Source: Flavobacterium plurextorum (GTDB lineage: Bacteria > Bacteroidota > Bacteroidia > Flavobacteriales > Flavobacteriaceae). Taken from it: DNA of 64,000 nt. The notes beneath the pieces are model-generated. The model ran no database searches. It had not been told where the DNA came from and worked only from the letters and a program-made list of their open reading frames with translations. This document shows positions 1 to 7,944 of this stretch, one piece after another. Position numbers and translations under genes: made by a program. The stretch is from positions 22,232-86,231 of the forward strand of contig NZ_MUHD01000035.1 of assembly GCF_002217395.1 (NCBI RefSeq). The letters are read 5' to 3'. Every line of letters begins with the position of its first letter. Position 1 is the stretch's first letter.

Positions 1-492
1 AACCTCAGTACTTTAATCAATGCTAAAATCGGAGAAACTTCAAAAAATGTAAAGGCTCTTTTTGACAAAGCGATTCGCGAAAAAGCGGTTTTATTTCTAG
101 ATGAATTTGATCAAATTGGCAGAAGCCGAGAAAGTGACGATAAAGATGTTGCCGAAATGAGACGTTTGGTAAATACGATCATTCAGTTAATTGATTATTT
201 CCCAACAGATAGTTTGTTGATTTGTGCTACAAACTTTTACAACAGTATTGATTCAGCCTTACTTCGCAGGTTTCAAATTAAGCTAAAATTTGAAATGCCC
301 AGTAAAAACGAACTAAATGTTTATTATGATAAAATACTTGATGTTTTTCCTGCCCATTTACAGGATATTTCACGTAAATATGATATTTCATATGCCGAAG
401 CAAAAGATTACGTTCACACGACAATGAAAAGACAAATTATTGCTGAATTGGAACTTCAAGAACAAAAGAAACTTATTGAAACTATTTCATAA
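1..492 (+). CDS. AAA+ ATPase, C-terminal part (5' end outside window)
   Basis: The reading frame is open from the first base, so this is the last 163 residues of a longer protein. A Walker B motif (VLFLDEFDQI, about fragment residues 30-39) is followed by a sensor-1 type ATN and an LLRRF segment resembling the arginine-finger region of FtsH/spastin-like AAA modules. The GETSKN stretch before Walker B is also typical. Walker A and any N-terminal partner domain lie upstream of the window. No protease motif follows the ATPase module, because the protein ends about 60 residues after LLRRF. It is therefore more likely a stand-alone AAA ATPase, with a C-terminal helical lid, than FtsH. The specific substrate is unknown. 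A strong hairpin terminator follows directly. Confidence 0.8.
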   Translation, partial: NLSTLINAKIGETSKNVKALFDKAIREKAVLFLDEFDQIGRSRESDDKDVAEMRRLVNTIIQLIDYFPTDSLLICATNFYNSIDSALLRRFQIKLKFEMPSKNELNVYYDKILDVFPAHLQDISRKYDISYAEAKDYVHTTMKRQIIAELELQEQKKLIETIS

Positions 493-494
493 AA

Positions 495-522
495 AAAACG
501 CCTCAAGAATTTGAGGCGTTTT
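495..522. terminator. Bidirectional intrinsic terminator
   Basis: A 12-bp perfect stem (AAAACGCCTCAA / TTGAGGCGTTTT) encloses a 4-nt loop, with A-rich and T-rich flanks. It lies between the convergent AAA ATPase gene and the thioredoxin-like gene and can serve both. Confidence 0.85.
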
Positions 523-543
523 CATTTTATAGAATAACTATTA

Positions 544-1155
544 TTAAGCTTTAGCTTTTCTTTTTACAGTACAGCCAATTTCTTTAGTTTGTGTTACAGC
601 AGGTTTTTGATTGCTTTTTAAAGCTGCAATTACATCTTCGGCATATTTTACTTTATCTGCTTTTGTACCTTCTGGATCATTATCAATCGCGCCAACATAT
701 TCTACCACATTTCCTTTTGCTGTTTTAGAAACGATAAAGATGTGAGGCGTACGTTTTGCACCATACTCATCGGTAATTTTTTGTCCTGGATCTAACAAGT
801 ACGGAAAAGGATATTTTTTCTCTTTTGCCAAATCCTGCATCTTGTCAAAAGTATCCGCTTTAGAAGCTTCTGGATCGTTAGGGTTTATTGCAATTACAGG
901 ATATCCCTGTGGTTTAAACTTTTTATCTAAATCAATTATTCTTTGTTCGTAACCTACTGCGTAAGGACACGTATTACAAGTAAAAACTACTATATAACCT
1001 TTTGCTTTTGGAAAACTTGCAAAAGAAACATCTTTATTATCTACATTTTTCAGTTTAAAATCTGGAGCAGTATCACCAGCTTTAAGCGTTGTTGTTTGAG
1101 CCTGAGCTAGAAAGGCAGAGAACGCCAGCATTAATAAAAGAATTATTTTTTTCAT
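544..1155 (-). CDS. Secreted thioredoxin-fold protein (redoxin/AhpC-TSA-like)
   Basis: The 203-residue protein has a Sec signal peptide (hydrophobic residues 3-17, likely cleavage after AQA) followed by a redoxin domain starting KAGDTAPDFKL. The active-site motif is CNTC (Cys60 and Cys63) preceded by VVFT. This is the arrangement of thioredoxin-family proteins annotated as AhpC/TSA or PRX-like. A third cysteine near the C-terminus (GCTVK) is conserved in many Bacteroidota relatives; I know that from the family and did not test it. The likely role is periplasmic thiol-disulfide exchange or peroxide handling. It is 11 nt downstream of a TlpA-like gene on the same strand, so the two are probably co-transcribed. 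Confidence 0.8.
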   Translation of the reverse strand: MKKIILLLMLAFSAFLAQAQTTTLKAGDTAPDFKLKNVDNKDVSFASFPKAKGYIVVFTCNTCPYAVGYEQRIIDLDKKFKPQGYPVIAINPNDPEASKADTFDKMQDLAKEKKYPFPYLLDPGQKITDEYGAKRTPHIFIVSKTAKGNVVEYVGAIDNDPEGTKADKVKYAEDVIAALKSNQKPAVTQTKEIGCTVKRKAKA

Positions 1156-1166
1156 GGTTTTTGGAT

Positions 1167-1643
1167 TTACAGTTTTTTATATTCAGTTAATAATTGTTCG
1201 TAAGTAAATTCACTTTCAACAAACTTTCGCTTGCCATTTTTTATAAAAAGCGTTGCCGGAATACTTCCTGACCAACTTGGGTCGATACGATCGATAAATT
1301 CCTGCGGACTTCCTTCATTCAATAGAAATACTTCGTTTTTCAGATTTTTTCTTTTCACAAACGGAATCACATTCGATTTCAGCTTCGATTTAAAATCTAA
1401 ACTTACTAGTAATACCGCCAACTTATCTGATTTGTGTTCTGCACTCAATTTTTCAAAATGAGGTAATTCTTTTATACAAGGCGCACACCAAGTTGCCCAA
1501 AAATTAACCACATAAGTACTGTCTTTTCCCTTTTCAATTCTTTCGTTAAGCTGATCTATTGTAAGCAGTTTTACATTTTGACTATACGATGAAACTGAAA
1601 AAACAACAAATAGAAACAGATAAAAAACAGACTTAATTTTCAT
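1167..1643 (-). CDS. TlpA-like periplasmic thioredoxin
   Basis: The protein has 158 residues and a signal peptide (about 1-21, ending SYSQ). A classic TlpA/ResA active site, WATWCAPCIKELP, places Cys53 and Cys56 after the NFWA strand. The cis-proline region appears as SIPATLFI near residue 130. The expected function is reduction of disulfides in exported proteins or apocytochromes. It is the first gene of a probable two-gene unit with the downstream redoxin-type protein. The start ATG is followed directly by the signal sequence, so the start is well supported. Confidence 0.85.
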   Translation of the reverse strand: MKIKSVFYLFLFVVFSVSSYSQNVKLLTIDQLNERIEKGKDSTYVVNFWATWCAPCIKELPHFEKLSAEHKSDKLAVLLVSLDFKSKLKSNVIPFVKRKNLKNEVFLLNEGSPQEFIDRIDPSWSGSIPATLFIKNGKRKFVESEFTYEQLLTEYKKL

Positions 1644-1770
1644 GATTTACAATACTTTAGAATTAATTTGTGCCTCACAAATATAAACTAATGAAGTTTT
1701 AGTTTTTGTTAATGAAAGTTTAATACTAGAAAAAACGTTGAGTATAATTAGACTATTTAGTAAAAAAAAT

Positions 1771-1927
1771 GCTCCAGTGGAGCATAATATTTATAGTAAT
1801 TATATCCCCATGATTTCAAGCTCCAGAGGAGCGAAACATTTAATTTTTTAAAAATATGCAGCTCCGCTGTAGCTTTTTTTTGGGCATGGAAATAAATTGT
1901 GCTATAAATATTACGCTCCGCTGGAGC
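1771..1927. repeat. REP-like palindromic repeat cluster
   Basis: Four short palindromes of the form GCTCC-N3-GGAGC lie within 160 bp, at 1771-1783, 1820-1832, 1860-1874 (variant) and 1915-1927. The first palindrome with its AT-rich tail (1771-1796) is repeated in inverted orientation at 1902-1927 with only two mismatches. The whole block could therefore fold into one long hairpin with smaller hairpins nested inside. It occupies the gap between the TlpA-like gene and a hypothetical gene, which holds no coding sequence. Confidence 0.75.
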
Positions 1928-1945
1928 TTTCACAACAAATAAATA

Positions 1946-2344
1946 CTACTTTCCAGTTACTACATTTAAATTGTTAACAAACAAAAGCGTTTCTCCATTA
2001 TCCATTTTAGTAAGAGATAAAATTCCGTTTTTATTCTCGTCAATTCCGTTTATTCTAAAACAGAATTCATTACCATCTCGGTCCATGAAAGTTAAAAACT
2101 CGGTAGTATCGCTTGAATTGTTTTGACAGCGGTTAGAAATGGTATAACCATACATTACTTTAAAAACATCCTTATCGTAATTATAGATTTTCCTGTCTTG
2201 CGTAAAAATCCATTTTGTATTTCTATTCCTGTCGGCATACCAAGTTCCAATAATTTTCTTTGAGGAAGGGTCTTCTATTTGATTGCTCCCAAAACTTACA
2301 GGAAATTGCAGCAGCATCAATAAAATTAAAAACAGCTTTTTCAT
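1946..2344 (-). CDS. Hypothetical secreted lipocalin-like protein
   Basis: The product has 132 residues with a clear Sec signal peptide (residues 1-19, KKLFLILLMLLQFPVSFGS). The mature part has an IIGTWYAD motif followed by alternating hydrophobic strands (KWIFTQDRKIYNY, TEFLTFMDRDGNEFCFRI). This resembles the small lipocalin-like domains found in many Bacteroidota secreted proteins, where GTW marks the first strand. Two cysteines could form a disulfide. I do not recognise a specific family, and the ligand and role are unknown. It is downstream of, and on the same strand as, the HxlR regulator (62-nt gap). Confidence 0.6.
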   Translation of the reverse strand: MKKLFLILLMLLQFPVSFGSNQIEDPSSKKIIGTWYADRNRNTKWIFTQDRKIYNYDKDVFKVMYGYTISNRCQNNSSDTTEFLTFMDRDGNEFCFRINGIDENKNGILSLTKMDNGETLLFVNNLNVVTGK

Positions 2345-2405
2345 ATTCTATTCCAGTTTTTAGACTTCAAAAAAAGTCTTAATTATGATTACTTATTCAA
2401 ACATT

Positions 2406-2723
2406 CTATTTCTCCAAAAACAATTCTAATTGTCTAAAAACAGGAATCAAAGATTTTCCTTTTTCAGATAAAGTATATTCGATGTGAAGCGGTTTCAGTT
2501 TGATAACCTTTTTATCTAAAAGTTCAAAATCTTCTAGTTCCCGAAGTGCGACTGCGATCGATTGTTTATTTGATCCTTTTAAATCTCTTAAAAGCGTATT
2601 GAAACGCAGCGGACCATCTACAGCCAATAAAAAAATCTGTGGTTTCCATTTACCTGATAACAACTTCAAAAGTCCTTGTGCCGGACATTCGTTGTCTTTT
2701 TCTGTTTTATTTTCTGTAGTCAT
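2406..2723 (-). CDS. HxlR-family winged-helix transcriptional regulator
   Basis: The protein has 105 residues, the usual length for HxlR/YodB/HypR-type regulators. It has the hallmark LLSGKWKPQIF and GPLRFNTLLRDLKGSNKQSIAVALRELE segments of the winged helix, and YTLSEKGKSLIPV at the wing. A conserved N-terminal cysteine (Cys13 in ECPAQ) corresponds to the redox-sensing Cys of YodB-type members; that link comes from family knowledge. The gene is divergent, across 96 bp, from a DsbA-family lipoprotein gene. Redox-linked control of that neighbour is a reasonable inference. Confidence 0.85.
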   Translation of the reverse strand: MTTENKTEKDNECPAQGLLKLLSGKWKPQIFLLAVDGPLRFNTLLRDLKGSNKQSIAVALRELEDFELLDKKVIKLKPLHIEYTLSEKGKSLIPVFRQLELFLEK

Positions 2724-2737
2724 CTTTTTTAGACTAA

Positions 2738-2768
2738 TTGACTTGTGATTAAATACGGACGAACTTTG
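2738..2768 (+). promoter_or_regulatory. Predicted promoter of the DsbA-family gene
   Basis: A TTG at 2738-2740 and GAACTTTG at 2761-2768 are separated by 20 nt. This matches the Bacteroidota TTG...TAnnTTTG promoter form with one mismatch. It lies in the divergent region shared with the HxlR gene, where a repressor could act. Confidence 0.5.
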
Positions 2769-2819
2769 TTATGTAAAAATATAAATTAAAACCTAAAGCA
2801 AGAATTATAAACAGTAATT

Positions 2820-3806
2820 ATGAAAATACTTTCGCTGTTATTAATCCTGATTTTCAGTGTGAGCTGTCAATCGCAAACTAATTCTAAAATGAACGATAAT
2901 AAAACAAATCCGTTACTGTGCGACACTGAAAGTGGTATGTGTGAAATGCCAATTAGCGAAGCATCAAATGAAACAGCGGTTATTAAAACAGATAATAAAC
3001 CTGTAAAAATTATTTATTATACCGACCCAATTTGTTCTTCATGCTGGGGAATTGAACCGCAATTGAGAAAACTAAAACTGGAATATCCCGAATATTTTGA
3101 AATAGATTACAAAATGGGCGGTTTGCTTCCTGATTGGAGTTACAACAGCGGCGGAATCAGTAAACCATCAGATGTTGCGCATCATTGGGATGAAGCGAGT
3201 CTGCATTATCAAATGCCAATTGACGGCAATGTTTGGCTTGAAGATCCTTTGAGTTCTTCCTATCCTTCTTGTATTGCTATGAAAGCGGCTCAAATTCAGA
3301 GTAAAGAAAAAGCAGTCATTTTTATGCGTATCCTTCGTGAGAAATTATATCTCGAAAAAAAGAATATCGCTAAATGGGAAAATATTGCTGAAGCTGCCAA
3401 AATTGCAAATCTTGATATTGAAAAACTAAAAAATGACTATGATGGAGATGCTAAAAAACTTTTTCAGGAAGATTTAAATTTAGCAAAAACACTTGGCGTT
3501 AGAGGTTTTCCAACCTTATTTTTTGCTGATAAAAACAACAATCAACTCACTGTTTACGGTTCTAAACCATATGCTTATTATGAAAATGCTTTGCTGGCAT
3601 TATATCCTGAAGCAAAAAAGAAAACCTTTAAAAATGATGATCCATTATCTCTTTTTGAGATTTATCCAACATTGGCTCCAAAAGAATATGCCGTGATTTT
3701 AGATATTTCATATAATCAGGCGGAAGAAATACTTGATAAATTATTTAAGGATGGAAAATTGGGGAAAATATCTGTAAAAAATTATTCACTTTATTTTAGA
3801 AGTTAG
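2820..3806 (+). CDS. DsbA-family (FrnE/SpxH-like) thiol oxidoreductase lipoprotein
   Basis: The protein has 328 residues. The N-terminus is a lipoprotein signal with FSVSC as the lipobox (Cys16). A CDTESGMCEMP segment (Cys34, Cys41) comes next, then a DsbA-like domain opening with YYTDPICSSCWGIEP (Cys72, Cys75). The cis-proline loop is RGFPTLFF near residue 230. DPxCxxCW-x-EP is the signature of the FrnE/SpxH (YjbH) branch. Residues after about 275 (LAPKEYAVILDISYNQAEEILDKLF) look like an added helical or winged-helix tail. The probable role is disulfide chemistry at the envelope; the exact partner is unknown. It is divergent from the HxlR regulator and followed by a terminator. Confidence 0.8.
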   Translation: MKILSLLLILIFSVSCQSQTNSKMNDNKTNPLLCDTESGMCEMPISEASNETAVIKTDNKPVKIIYYTDPICSSCWGIEPQLRKLKLEYPEYFEIDYKMGGLLPDWSYNSGGISKPSDVAHHWDEASLHYQMPIDGNVWLEDPLSSSYPSCIAMKAAQIQSKEKAVIFMRILREKLYLEKKNIAKWENIAEAAKIANLDIEKLKNDYDGDAKKLFQEDLNLAKTLGVRGFPTLFFADKNNNQLTVYGSKPYAYYENALLALYPEAKKKTFKNDDPLSLFEIYPTLAPKEYAVILDISYNQAEEILDKLFKDGKLGKISVKNYSLYFRS

Positions 3807-3818
3807 TTTTTTGGACCG

Positions 3819-3852
3819 AAGCCATAAAGATCAATTTCTTTATGGCTTTTTT
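3819..3852 (+). terminator. Intrinsic terminator after the DsbA-family gene
   Basis: A 12-bp stem (AAGCCATAAAGA / TCTTTATGGCTT) with a 6-nt loop is followed by a T-run. It starts 12 bases after the stop codon. Confidence 0.8.
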
Positions 3853-3969
3853 AATGTTTATACTTAACTGCAAGCTGCAATTTCTTTTAATTTCAGAACT
3901 TAACCTAACTACCTGAAAATTATGCAGCTATAATCTGTTTTTCTATAAAATCTTTTTCATTTTTTAAAG

Positions 3970-4040
3970 TACCTTTGTAATTATGATCGAAAATCAGTGA
4001 GAATTAAACACCTCTAAATCAACTATAAAAGAGGTCTTTT
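3970..4040 (+). promoter_or_regulatory. Possible promoter and leader hairpin of a small acidic protein gene
   Basis: TACCTTTG at 3970-3977 matches the TAnnTTTG box, but no TTG is found at the usual upstream spacing. About 35 nt further on, ACCTCT (4010-4015) pairs with AGAGGT (4030-4035), followed by a pyrimidine-rich CTTTTTCT. This could be a leader terminator or stabilising hairpin in front of the gene at 4105. Both parts are tentative. Confidence 0.35.
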
Positions 4041-4104
4041 TCTATATTTTCGGAATGCATACAAAACTTTGGAAGCTAAGAAATAATGAAAAAATAGAAA
4101 AGTT

Positions 4105-4488
4105 ATGAAAAAGCTAAACAACCAAGATTATGGTCTTAGAGACCCTGATTTTATGGATCAAGAAAATTTTGATTATACTGTGAATTTTTCACCTGACGAA
4201 GATCCATATCAATACCAAGAAGAGTTTATCGATGACGGACGAAATCAAACTACTGATTTTACAGGAAACGAATCGATAAGAATGGAAAACATTCCTAACG
4301 AAGAACGAATTATAAACGAAGATCGCTCGGTAACTAATGACAGCGAGAAAGCAAATCAAGAAAAAGATCACAGTACTAATGAACTAAACTATGAAAGTGA
4401 TTTAGAAAAAGAAAGAGATTTAGATGAGGATGAAGATTTAACTGATTTTGATGCCGAACATTATCCAGAAAATCATCCTAGAGCCTAA
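4105..4488 (+). CDS. Hypothetical highly acidic, probably disordered protein
   Basis: The protein has 127 residues, very rich in Asp, Glu and Asn and with almost no hydrophobic core. There is no signal peptide or membrane segment. The C-terminal third is dominated by runs such as DLEKERDLDEDEDLTDFD. I do not recognise a family. Composition suggests an intrinsically disordered cytoplasmic protein; similar small acidic proteins near stress genes are common in Flavobacterium, but that is general knowledge rather than a match. The frame starts with MKKLNNQDYG and has clean flanks on both sides, which supports it as a real gene. Confidence 0.6.
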   Translation: MKKLNNQDYGLRDPDFMDQENFDYTVNFSPDEDPYQYQEEFIDDGRNQTTDFTGNESIRMENIPNEERIINEDRSVTNDSEKANQEKDHSTNELNYESDLEKERDLDEDEDLTDFDAEHYPENHPRA

Positions 4489-4762
4489 TAACAGACAAAT
4501 TTTAGAACAGAATACTTTATAATAGAAAATAAGAATCCATGCTTTAGGATACAATTAACGTTTTTATCGTTTACTATTATAAACTTTTGTTAAACGCTCT
4601 CTGAGGATTGATTTTGGCTAGATTTTCGCCGATCTTTATAATCTTACTATTTCTTTTAGGTTTAAATTCGTGAAAAAAAAATCATCGATTAAAACTAGAA
4701 TAAACGTAACATTTTTATTACATTAGACAAAATTAGGTATCATTAAATAAATTATCATAATT

Positions 4763-5044
4763 ATGGAAAAACTAAATTTTATAGACCCATTATTACACGG
4801 AATTAAACCTGAAAAAAAAGATTACAAAGACTACAGGCCATCAGTTAAACATTTAGTATTTGCAGGATTAGGCTCTCTTTTAGCTGGAGCTGTACTTAAA
4901 AAAGCCGGACAAAATAAAACTGCTGCAGTAGTAGGAAGTCTTGCTGTACCTTTGCTTGCAGCTGCCTGCTATAAAAAAATAACAGAGACTTCTAAAGAAA
5001 AAAAAGAAAAAACAGACAGCAGCGGTATCGAATATAATTATTAA
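4763..5044 (+). CDS. Small hypothetical membrane protein
   Basis: The 93-residue product has a soluble N-terminus (about 1-27) and two glycine/alanine-rich hydrophobic stretches (HLVFAGLGSLLAGAVL and AAVVGSLAVPLLAAACY). Each is long enough to cross the membrane, and they are separated by a short KKAGQNK turn. A charged tail (KETSKEKKEKTDS) follows. The glycine spacing resembles a glycine-zipper hairpin. I do not recognise a named family. It is followed by a long hairpin terminator and may belong with the neighbouring small acidic protein in a stress-related group, judged by position only. Confidence 0.6.
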   Translation: MEKLNFIDPLLHGIKPEKKDYKDYRPSVKHLVFAGLGSLLAGAVLKKAGQNKTAAVVGSLAVPLLAAACYKKITETSKEKKEKTDSSGIEYNY

Positions 5045-5089
5045 GCATCGCTTTAAGTTTCAGTTTATGAATACTTAAAATATAAAGCA

Positions 5090-5154
5090 AAAAACACCTG
5101 CAAACTCACAAGTTATAATCTGATAACATAGTGAATTTGCAGGTGTTTTTTTTT
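5090..5154. terminator. Bidirectional hairpin terminator
   Basis: AAACACCTGCAAA near 5090-5104 pairs with TTTGCAGGTGTTT at about 5136-5148 across a loop that contains further complementarity (CTCAC...GTGA). A run of T follows on the plus strand and A on the other side. It separates two convergent genes. Confidence 0.7.
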
Positions 5155-5184
5155 AAGTTTAAAAGTGAAATTTGAACTAAATAT

Positions 5185-5559
5185 TTAGGCCAGATTTATA
5201 TTTCCTTCTACCCAGTTTAGTGCTTTATTAAAAGATTCTTTTCTAAAACCGTGAAATTCGCCTGGAACGACATAGCTGAATCCGTTTGCAAGCGAAATTA
5301 TTTCTTCAGAATCTGATACAATCGCCGCTCTATTCCATTTTCCAAGATTCTTAAGTCCAAGCAGCGCTTCTTGAAGCCACTCGCCTGCTGTAAATTTTTC
5401 TACTTCAGTATCTAAAACCAGTAAAAAATTAATTTCATTAGTCTGCTTTACCAAATGCTCGACGGCTGGAACAACAACAATTAAAAAATCTTCTTTTGTC
5501 ATTTCTGCCAATGCTCTAAAAGCAACTAAATTATCAGTTGTGTCAATTTGATGTATCAT
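5185..5559 (-). CDS. SpoIIAA-like (STAS-fold) protein
   Basis: The 124-residue protein resembles the SpoIIAA-like family once called DUF3478. An N-terminal strand precedes the helix-strand pattern FLIVVVPAVEHLVKQTNEINFLLVLDTEVEKFTAGEW (one stretch, residues about 25-61), then LGLKNLGKWNRAAIVSD and the closing FHGFRKESFNKALNWVEG. Members are cytoplasmic, STAS-fold, mostly of unknown role, and usually lack the phosphorylatable serine of true anti-anti-sigma factors. The closing WVEG segment is characteristic. It is 162 bp downstream of the alcohol dehydrogenase gene, on the same strand, so co-transcription is possible. Confidence 0.75.
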   Translation of the reverse strand: MIHQIDTTDNLVAFRALAEMTKEDFLIVVVPAVEHLVKQTNEINFLLVLDTEVEKFTAGEWLQEALLGLKNLGKWNRAAIVSDSEEIISLANGFSYVVPGEFHGFRKESFNKALNWVEGNINLA

Positions 5560-5721
5560 AATATTACACTTTTTGAGTTATTATTTTTGAGCCTGCCAAG
5601 TCTTATTCCTTAAAAATTTTTATTAGAATTTTACCATTAGAATAGTAAAAGGCAACTCAAATTTACCATTAGTTTTTAATTTTTCATTACACTCTTTCAT
5701 TCGTTTTTTACAAGATTACAA

Positions 5722-6747
5722 TTAGGGAATTAATACTGCTCTCCCTTTTATTTGTCCATGTCTTAGCTTATCATAAACTTCAACTGCTTGATCCAAATTG
5801 TATTTTTCAACTTCAATATGAATCTTCTTTTGAAGCGCAAGCCCAATTACTTCCATTAATTCGGTTCTAGAACCCCAATAAGGATTTGTTAAGCTTACAC
5901 CAAAAGGCAGACCATTCATATTGTATTCATAATTTCCGCCGCCAAGACCAACAATCGTTAAATCACCGTCTAGTCCAATTATTTTTGTTCCTAAATCTAT
6001 TGTAGAAGTAGCACCAACAAAATCGATTACGACTTTGGCTTTTTTAATTCCTGTAATCTTCTTTATTTGTTCTGCCGCATCTTTATCTGTAGAATTAATA
6101 GCATAAGAAGCACCTAGCTTTTTAGCAAATTCAAGTCTTTCAGGAGTTATATCGCAGGCAATAATAGTCGAGCCGCACATTTCTGATAAAATTTGAAGAG
6201 CAACATGCCCCAATCCGCCAACTCCTATTACAACTACATATTCATCAGGCATCAGCTTATGTAATGATCGCTTAATAGCCGAGTATGGAGTTAGAGCAGC
6301 ATCTGTTAAAGGAGCAGCAATAACAGGATCTAAATCATGAATTGGAACGAGTAAACGTGAAGAAGGCACCAGCATGTAATCAGCCATTCCGCCATTTAAT
6401 CCAAGTCCGCCGCCAAAAGCCATTTCAGACTGGTGATCACAGTAATTTTCGTTAGAATGCTGACAAGGTTTACAATGCCCGCATCCCCAAGGACCGTAGA
6501 CCAAAACTGCATCTCCTTTTTTAAATCCTTTTACATCTTCTCCTATTTCTTCTATCCAGCCTGCGTTTTCATGCCCTAATGTAAAAGTAACACCAGATAC
6601 AATGCCATCATCAATTATATGTAAATCTGAATGGCATACTCCAGCACCTCCAATCTTTAATAATACCTCATCGCCCTTTGGAGATGGTTTTTCTAAATCG
6701 TTTACTATTCTAACATCTTTATGCCCAAAAAAACGCACTGCTTTCAT
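5722..6747 (-). CDS. Zinc-dependent NAD(P)-alcohol dehydrogenase
   Basis: The start is placed at the ATG at 6747, giving 341 residues that begin MKAVRFFGHKD. An in-frame GTG at 6882 would add a 45-residue extension unlike the family. Catalytic zinc ligands are visible as Cys38 (GVCHSDLH) and His59-Glu60 (GHENAGW). The structural zinc site is the four-cysteine lobe at Cys89, 92, 95 and 103. The Rossmann motif GVGGLG is at 175-180. It is a medium-chain dehydrogenase that oxidises alcohols or reduces aldehydes in the cytoplasm. The substrate cannot be read from sequence, and neighbouring genes suggest a stress rather than a catabolic context. Confidence 0.88.
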   Translation of the reverse strand: MKAVRFFGHKDVRIVNDLEKPSPKGDEVLLKIGGAGVCHSDLHIIDDGIVSGVTFTLGHENAGWIEEIGEDVKGFKKGDAVLVYGPWGCGHCKPCQHSNENYCDHQSEMAFGGGLGLNGGMADYMLVPSSRLLVPIHDLDPVIAAPLTDAALTPYSAIKRSLHKLMPDEYVVVIGVGGLGHVALQILSEMCGSTIIACDITPERLEFAKKLGASYAINSTDKDAAEQIKKITGIKKAKVVIDFVGATSTIDLGTKIIGLDGDLTIVGLGGGNYEYNMNGLPFGVSLTNPYWGSRTELMEVIGLALQKKIHIEVEKYNLDQAVEVYDKLRHGQIKGRAVLIP

Positions 6748-6883
6748 AAGATTTTTTTTATAAGTTAGTTTAGTAAATTTAATCAAATAAATTTCAACTA
6801 TCACATTTTCAAGGCTATTTATACATTTCTTAACGCTATCTAAAACAAGAATTAAAAGCACAACTAACAAGTGTAGAAACACA

Positions 6884-6914
6884 AAAACCTATTTCTTTAA
6901 AGAAATAGGTTTTG
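6884..6914. terminator. Perfect 30-bp palindrome, terminator-like
   Basis: AAAACCTATTTCTTT is followed immediately by its exact complement, AAAGAAATAGGTTTT. The hairpin would have a minimal loop and T-rich end. No gene points into it from the left on the plus strand, so it may be an orphan terminator or a regulatory structure upstream of the alcohol dehydrogenase gene. Confidence 0.5.
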
Positions 6915-7272
6915 TCAAAAAAATAAAAAATAAACTAACACAACATTCTAATTGTCTTCTAATACCATATTATAAACTCTATTGGTCTATTTTAAAGTAC
7001 CGGCAACTATTTTATTGTTGTTATTATAGTTTTATCTCATACAGTTTATAAATGTCGAATTTTAAAAAATGAGCCGTATTTACATTCATTAAAAACTTAA
7101 ACAATAAAAAAACTATGCTTGATATAAACTTAGTAAGAAGCTGCAATTTTAGAACTTTAAAATGCTATTATGTTTATGGCATTGTTACTAAATCATAATG
7201 TTTCGGAATTCAGATAAAATATTTCATGCTTTCTTTTATGAATTACATTAAGAAACGAACATGTCTTAAATA
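6915..7272. other. Intergenic region without a supported gene
   Basis: About 360 bp of AT-rich sequence. The only open frames are short, such as a 27-codon frame beginning at 7115, and they show no recognisable motif. No promoter or operator stands out. Confidence 0.5.
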
Positions 7273-7305
7273 AAAAATGGCTGTCATTTTGTGACAGCCA
7301 TTTTT
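7273..7305 (-). terminator. Terminator of the HAD phosphatase gene
   Basis: A 14-bp perfect stem (AAAAATGGCTGTCA / TGACAGCCATTTTT) has a 5-nt loop. It lies immediately after the stop codon of the minus-strand gene. Confidence 0.85.
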
Positions 7306-7944
7306 CTATTCTAAATTTAAAATAGAAGCAAGTTCATCATAACTTCTAAAGAGCACTGCTCCCTCCTTTTCTAAATCACTATCATTATATCCGTTTGCAA
7401 AACCATACACTTTAAAACCTCCATCTATTCCGGCTCGCACACCTGCAACGCTATCCTCAACCACAATGCAGTCTTTTACATCAAAACCCATTTCTTTGGC
7501 TGCGTGCAAAAAAATTCCTGGTTCTGGCTTCCAACTCCCAATTTGGTAGGAACTGAATATTTTATTCTCGAATTTATCCAGCAAACCAGCAACCTCAAGA
7601 TTTAAGCAAATTTTTTCGACTGGTCCGCTTGAGGCGACGCAATACGGAATTGTAAGTTTTTCTATAAATGAAACAATTCCTTCCATTGGTTTAACCTGCG
7701 TTTTAAAAGCACTAAAACTTCGCTGGCGGAATTCTGTTTCAAAAGTTTCTGGAAGTTTTTTAGCAATAGTTTCTTCAATATACTTGAAACAATCTTTTAA
7801 CTTACGACCGTTGAAATTACGATATGCATCTTCAATTTTCATTTCAAATCCGTGCTCTGCTGCCATTTCCAGTAATACTCCATTACCAATTTTCTCTGTA
7901 TCTACTAAAACACCGTCACAATCGAAAATAATACATTTAACCAT
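7306..7944 (-). CDS. HAD-family phosphatase (beta-phosphoglucomutase-like)
   Basis: The 212-residue protein carries all HAD motifs. Motif I is FDCDGVLVDTE (Asp8 nucleophile, Asp10). Motif II is VASSGP near residue 106, motif III is the lysine in SWKPEPGIF, and motif IV is VVEDSVAGV. The helical cap inserted after motif I makes it subfamily I, like beta-phosphoglucomutase and small sugar-phosphate phosphatases. It probably hydrolyses a small phosphorylated sugar in the cytoplasm. It lies about 110 bp beyond the LacI-type regulator gene on the same strand, which hints at a link to sugar metabolism. The exact substrate is not determinable. Confidence 0.85.
   Translation of the reverse strand: MVKCIIFDCDGVLVDTEKIGNGVLLEMAAEHGFEMKIEDAYRNFNGRKLKDCFKYIEETIAKKLPETFETEFRQRSFSAFKTQVKPMEGIVSFIEKLTIPYCVASSGPVEKICLNLEVAGLLDKFENKIFSSYQIGSWKPEPGIFLHAAKEMGFDVKDCIVVEDSVAGVRAGIDGGFKVYGFANGYNDSDLEKEGAVLFRSYDELASILNLE

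Noticed and set aside
1771..1927. Palindrome cluster as a CRISPR or tRNA-like structure
   Set aside because: The spacing of the palindromes is irregular, units are only 13 bp, and no cloverleaf or conserved T-loop can be drawn.
2500..2748. An 82-codon plus-strand frame opposite the HxlR gene
   Set aside because: It overlaps a well-recognised regulator in antisense, and its serine/lysine-rich content is typical of a shadow frame.
7115..7198. A 27-codon plus-strand frame in the 6.9-7.3 kb gap
   Set aside because: It is too short, has no motif and no clear promoter.
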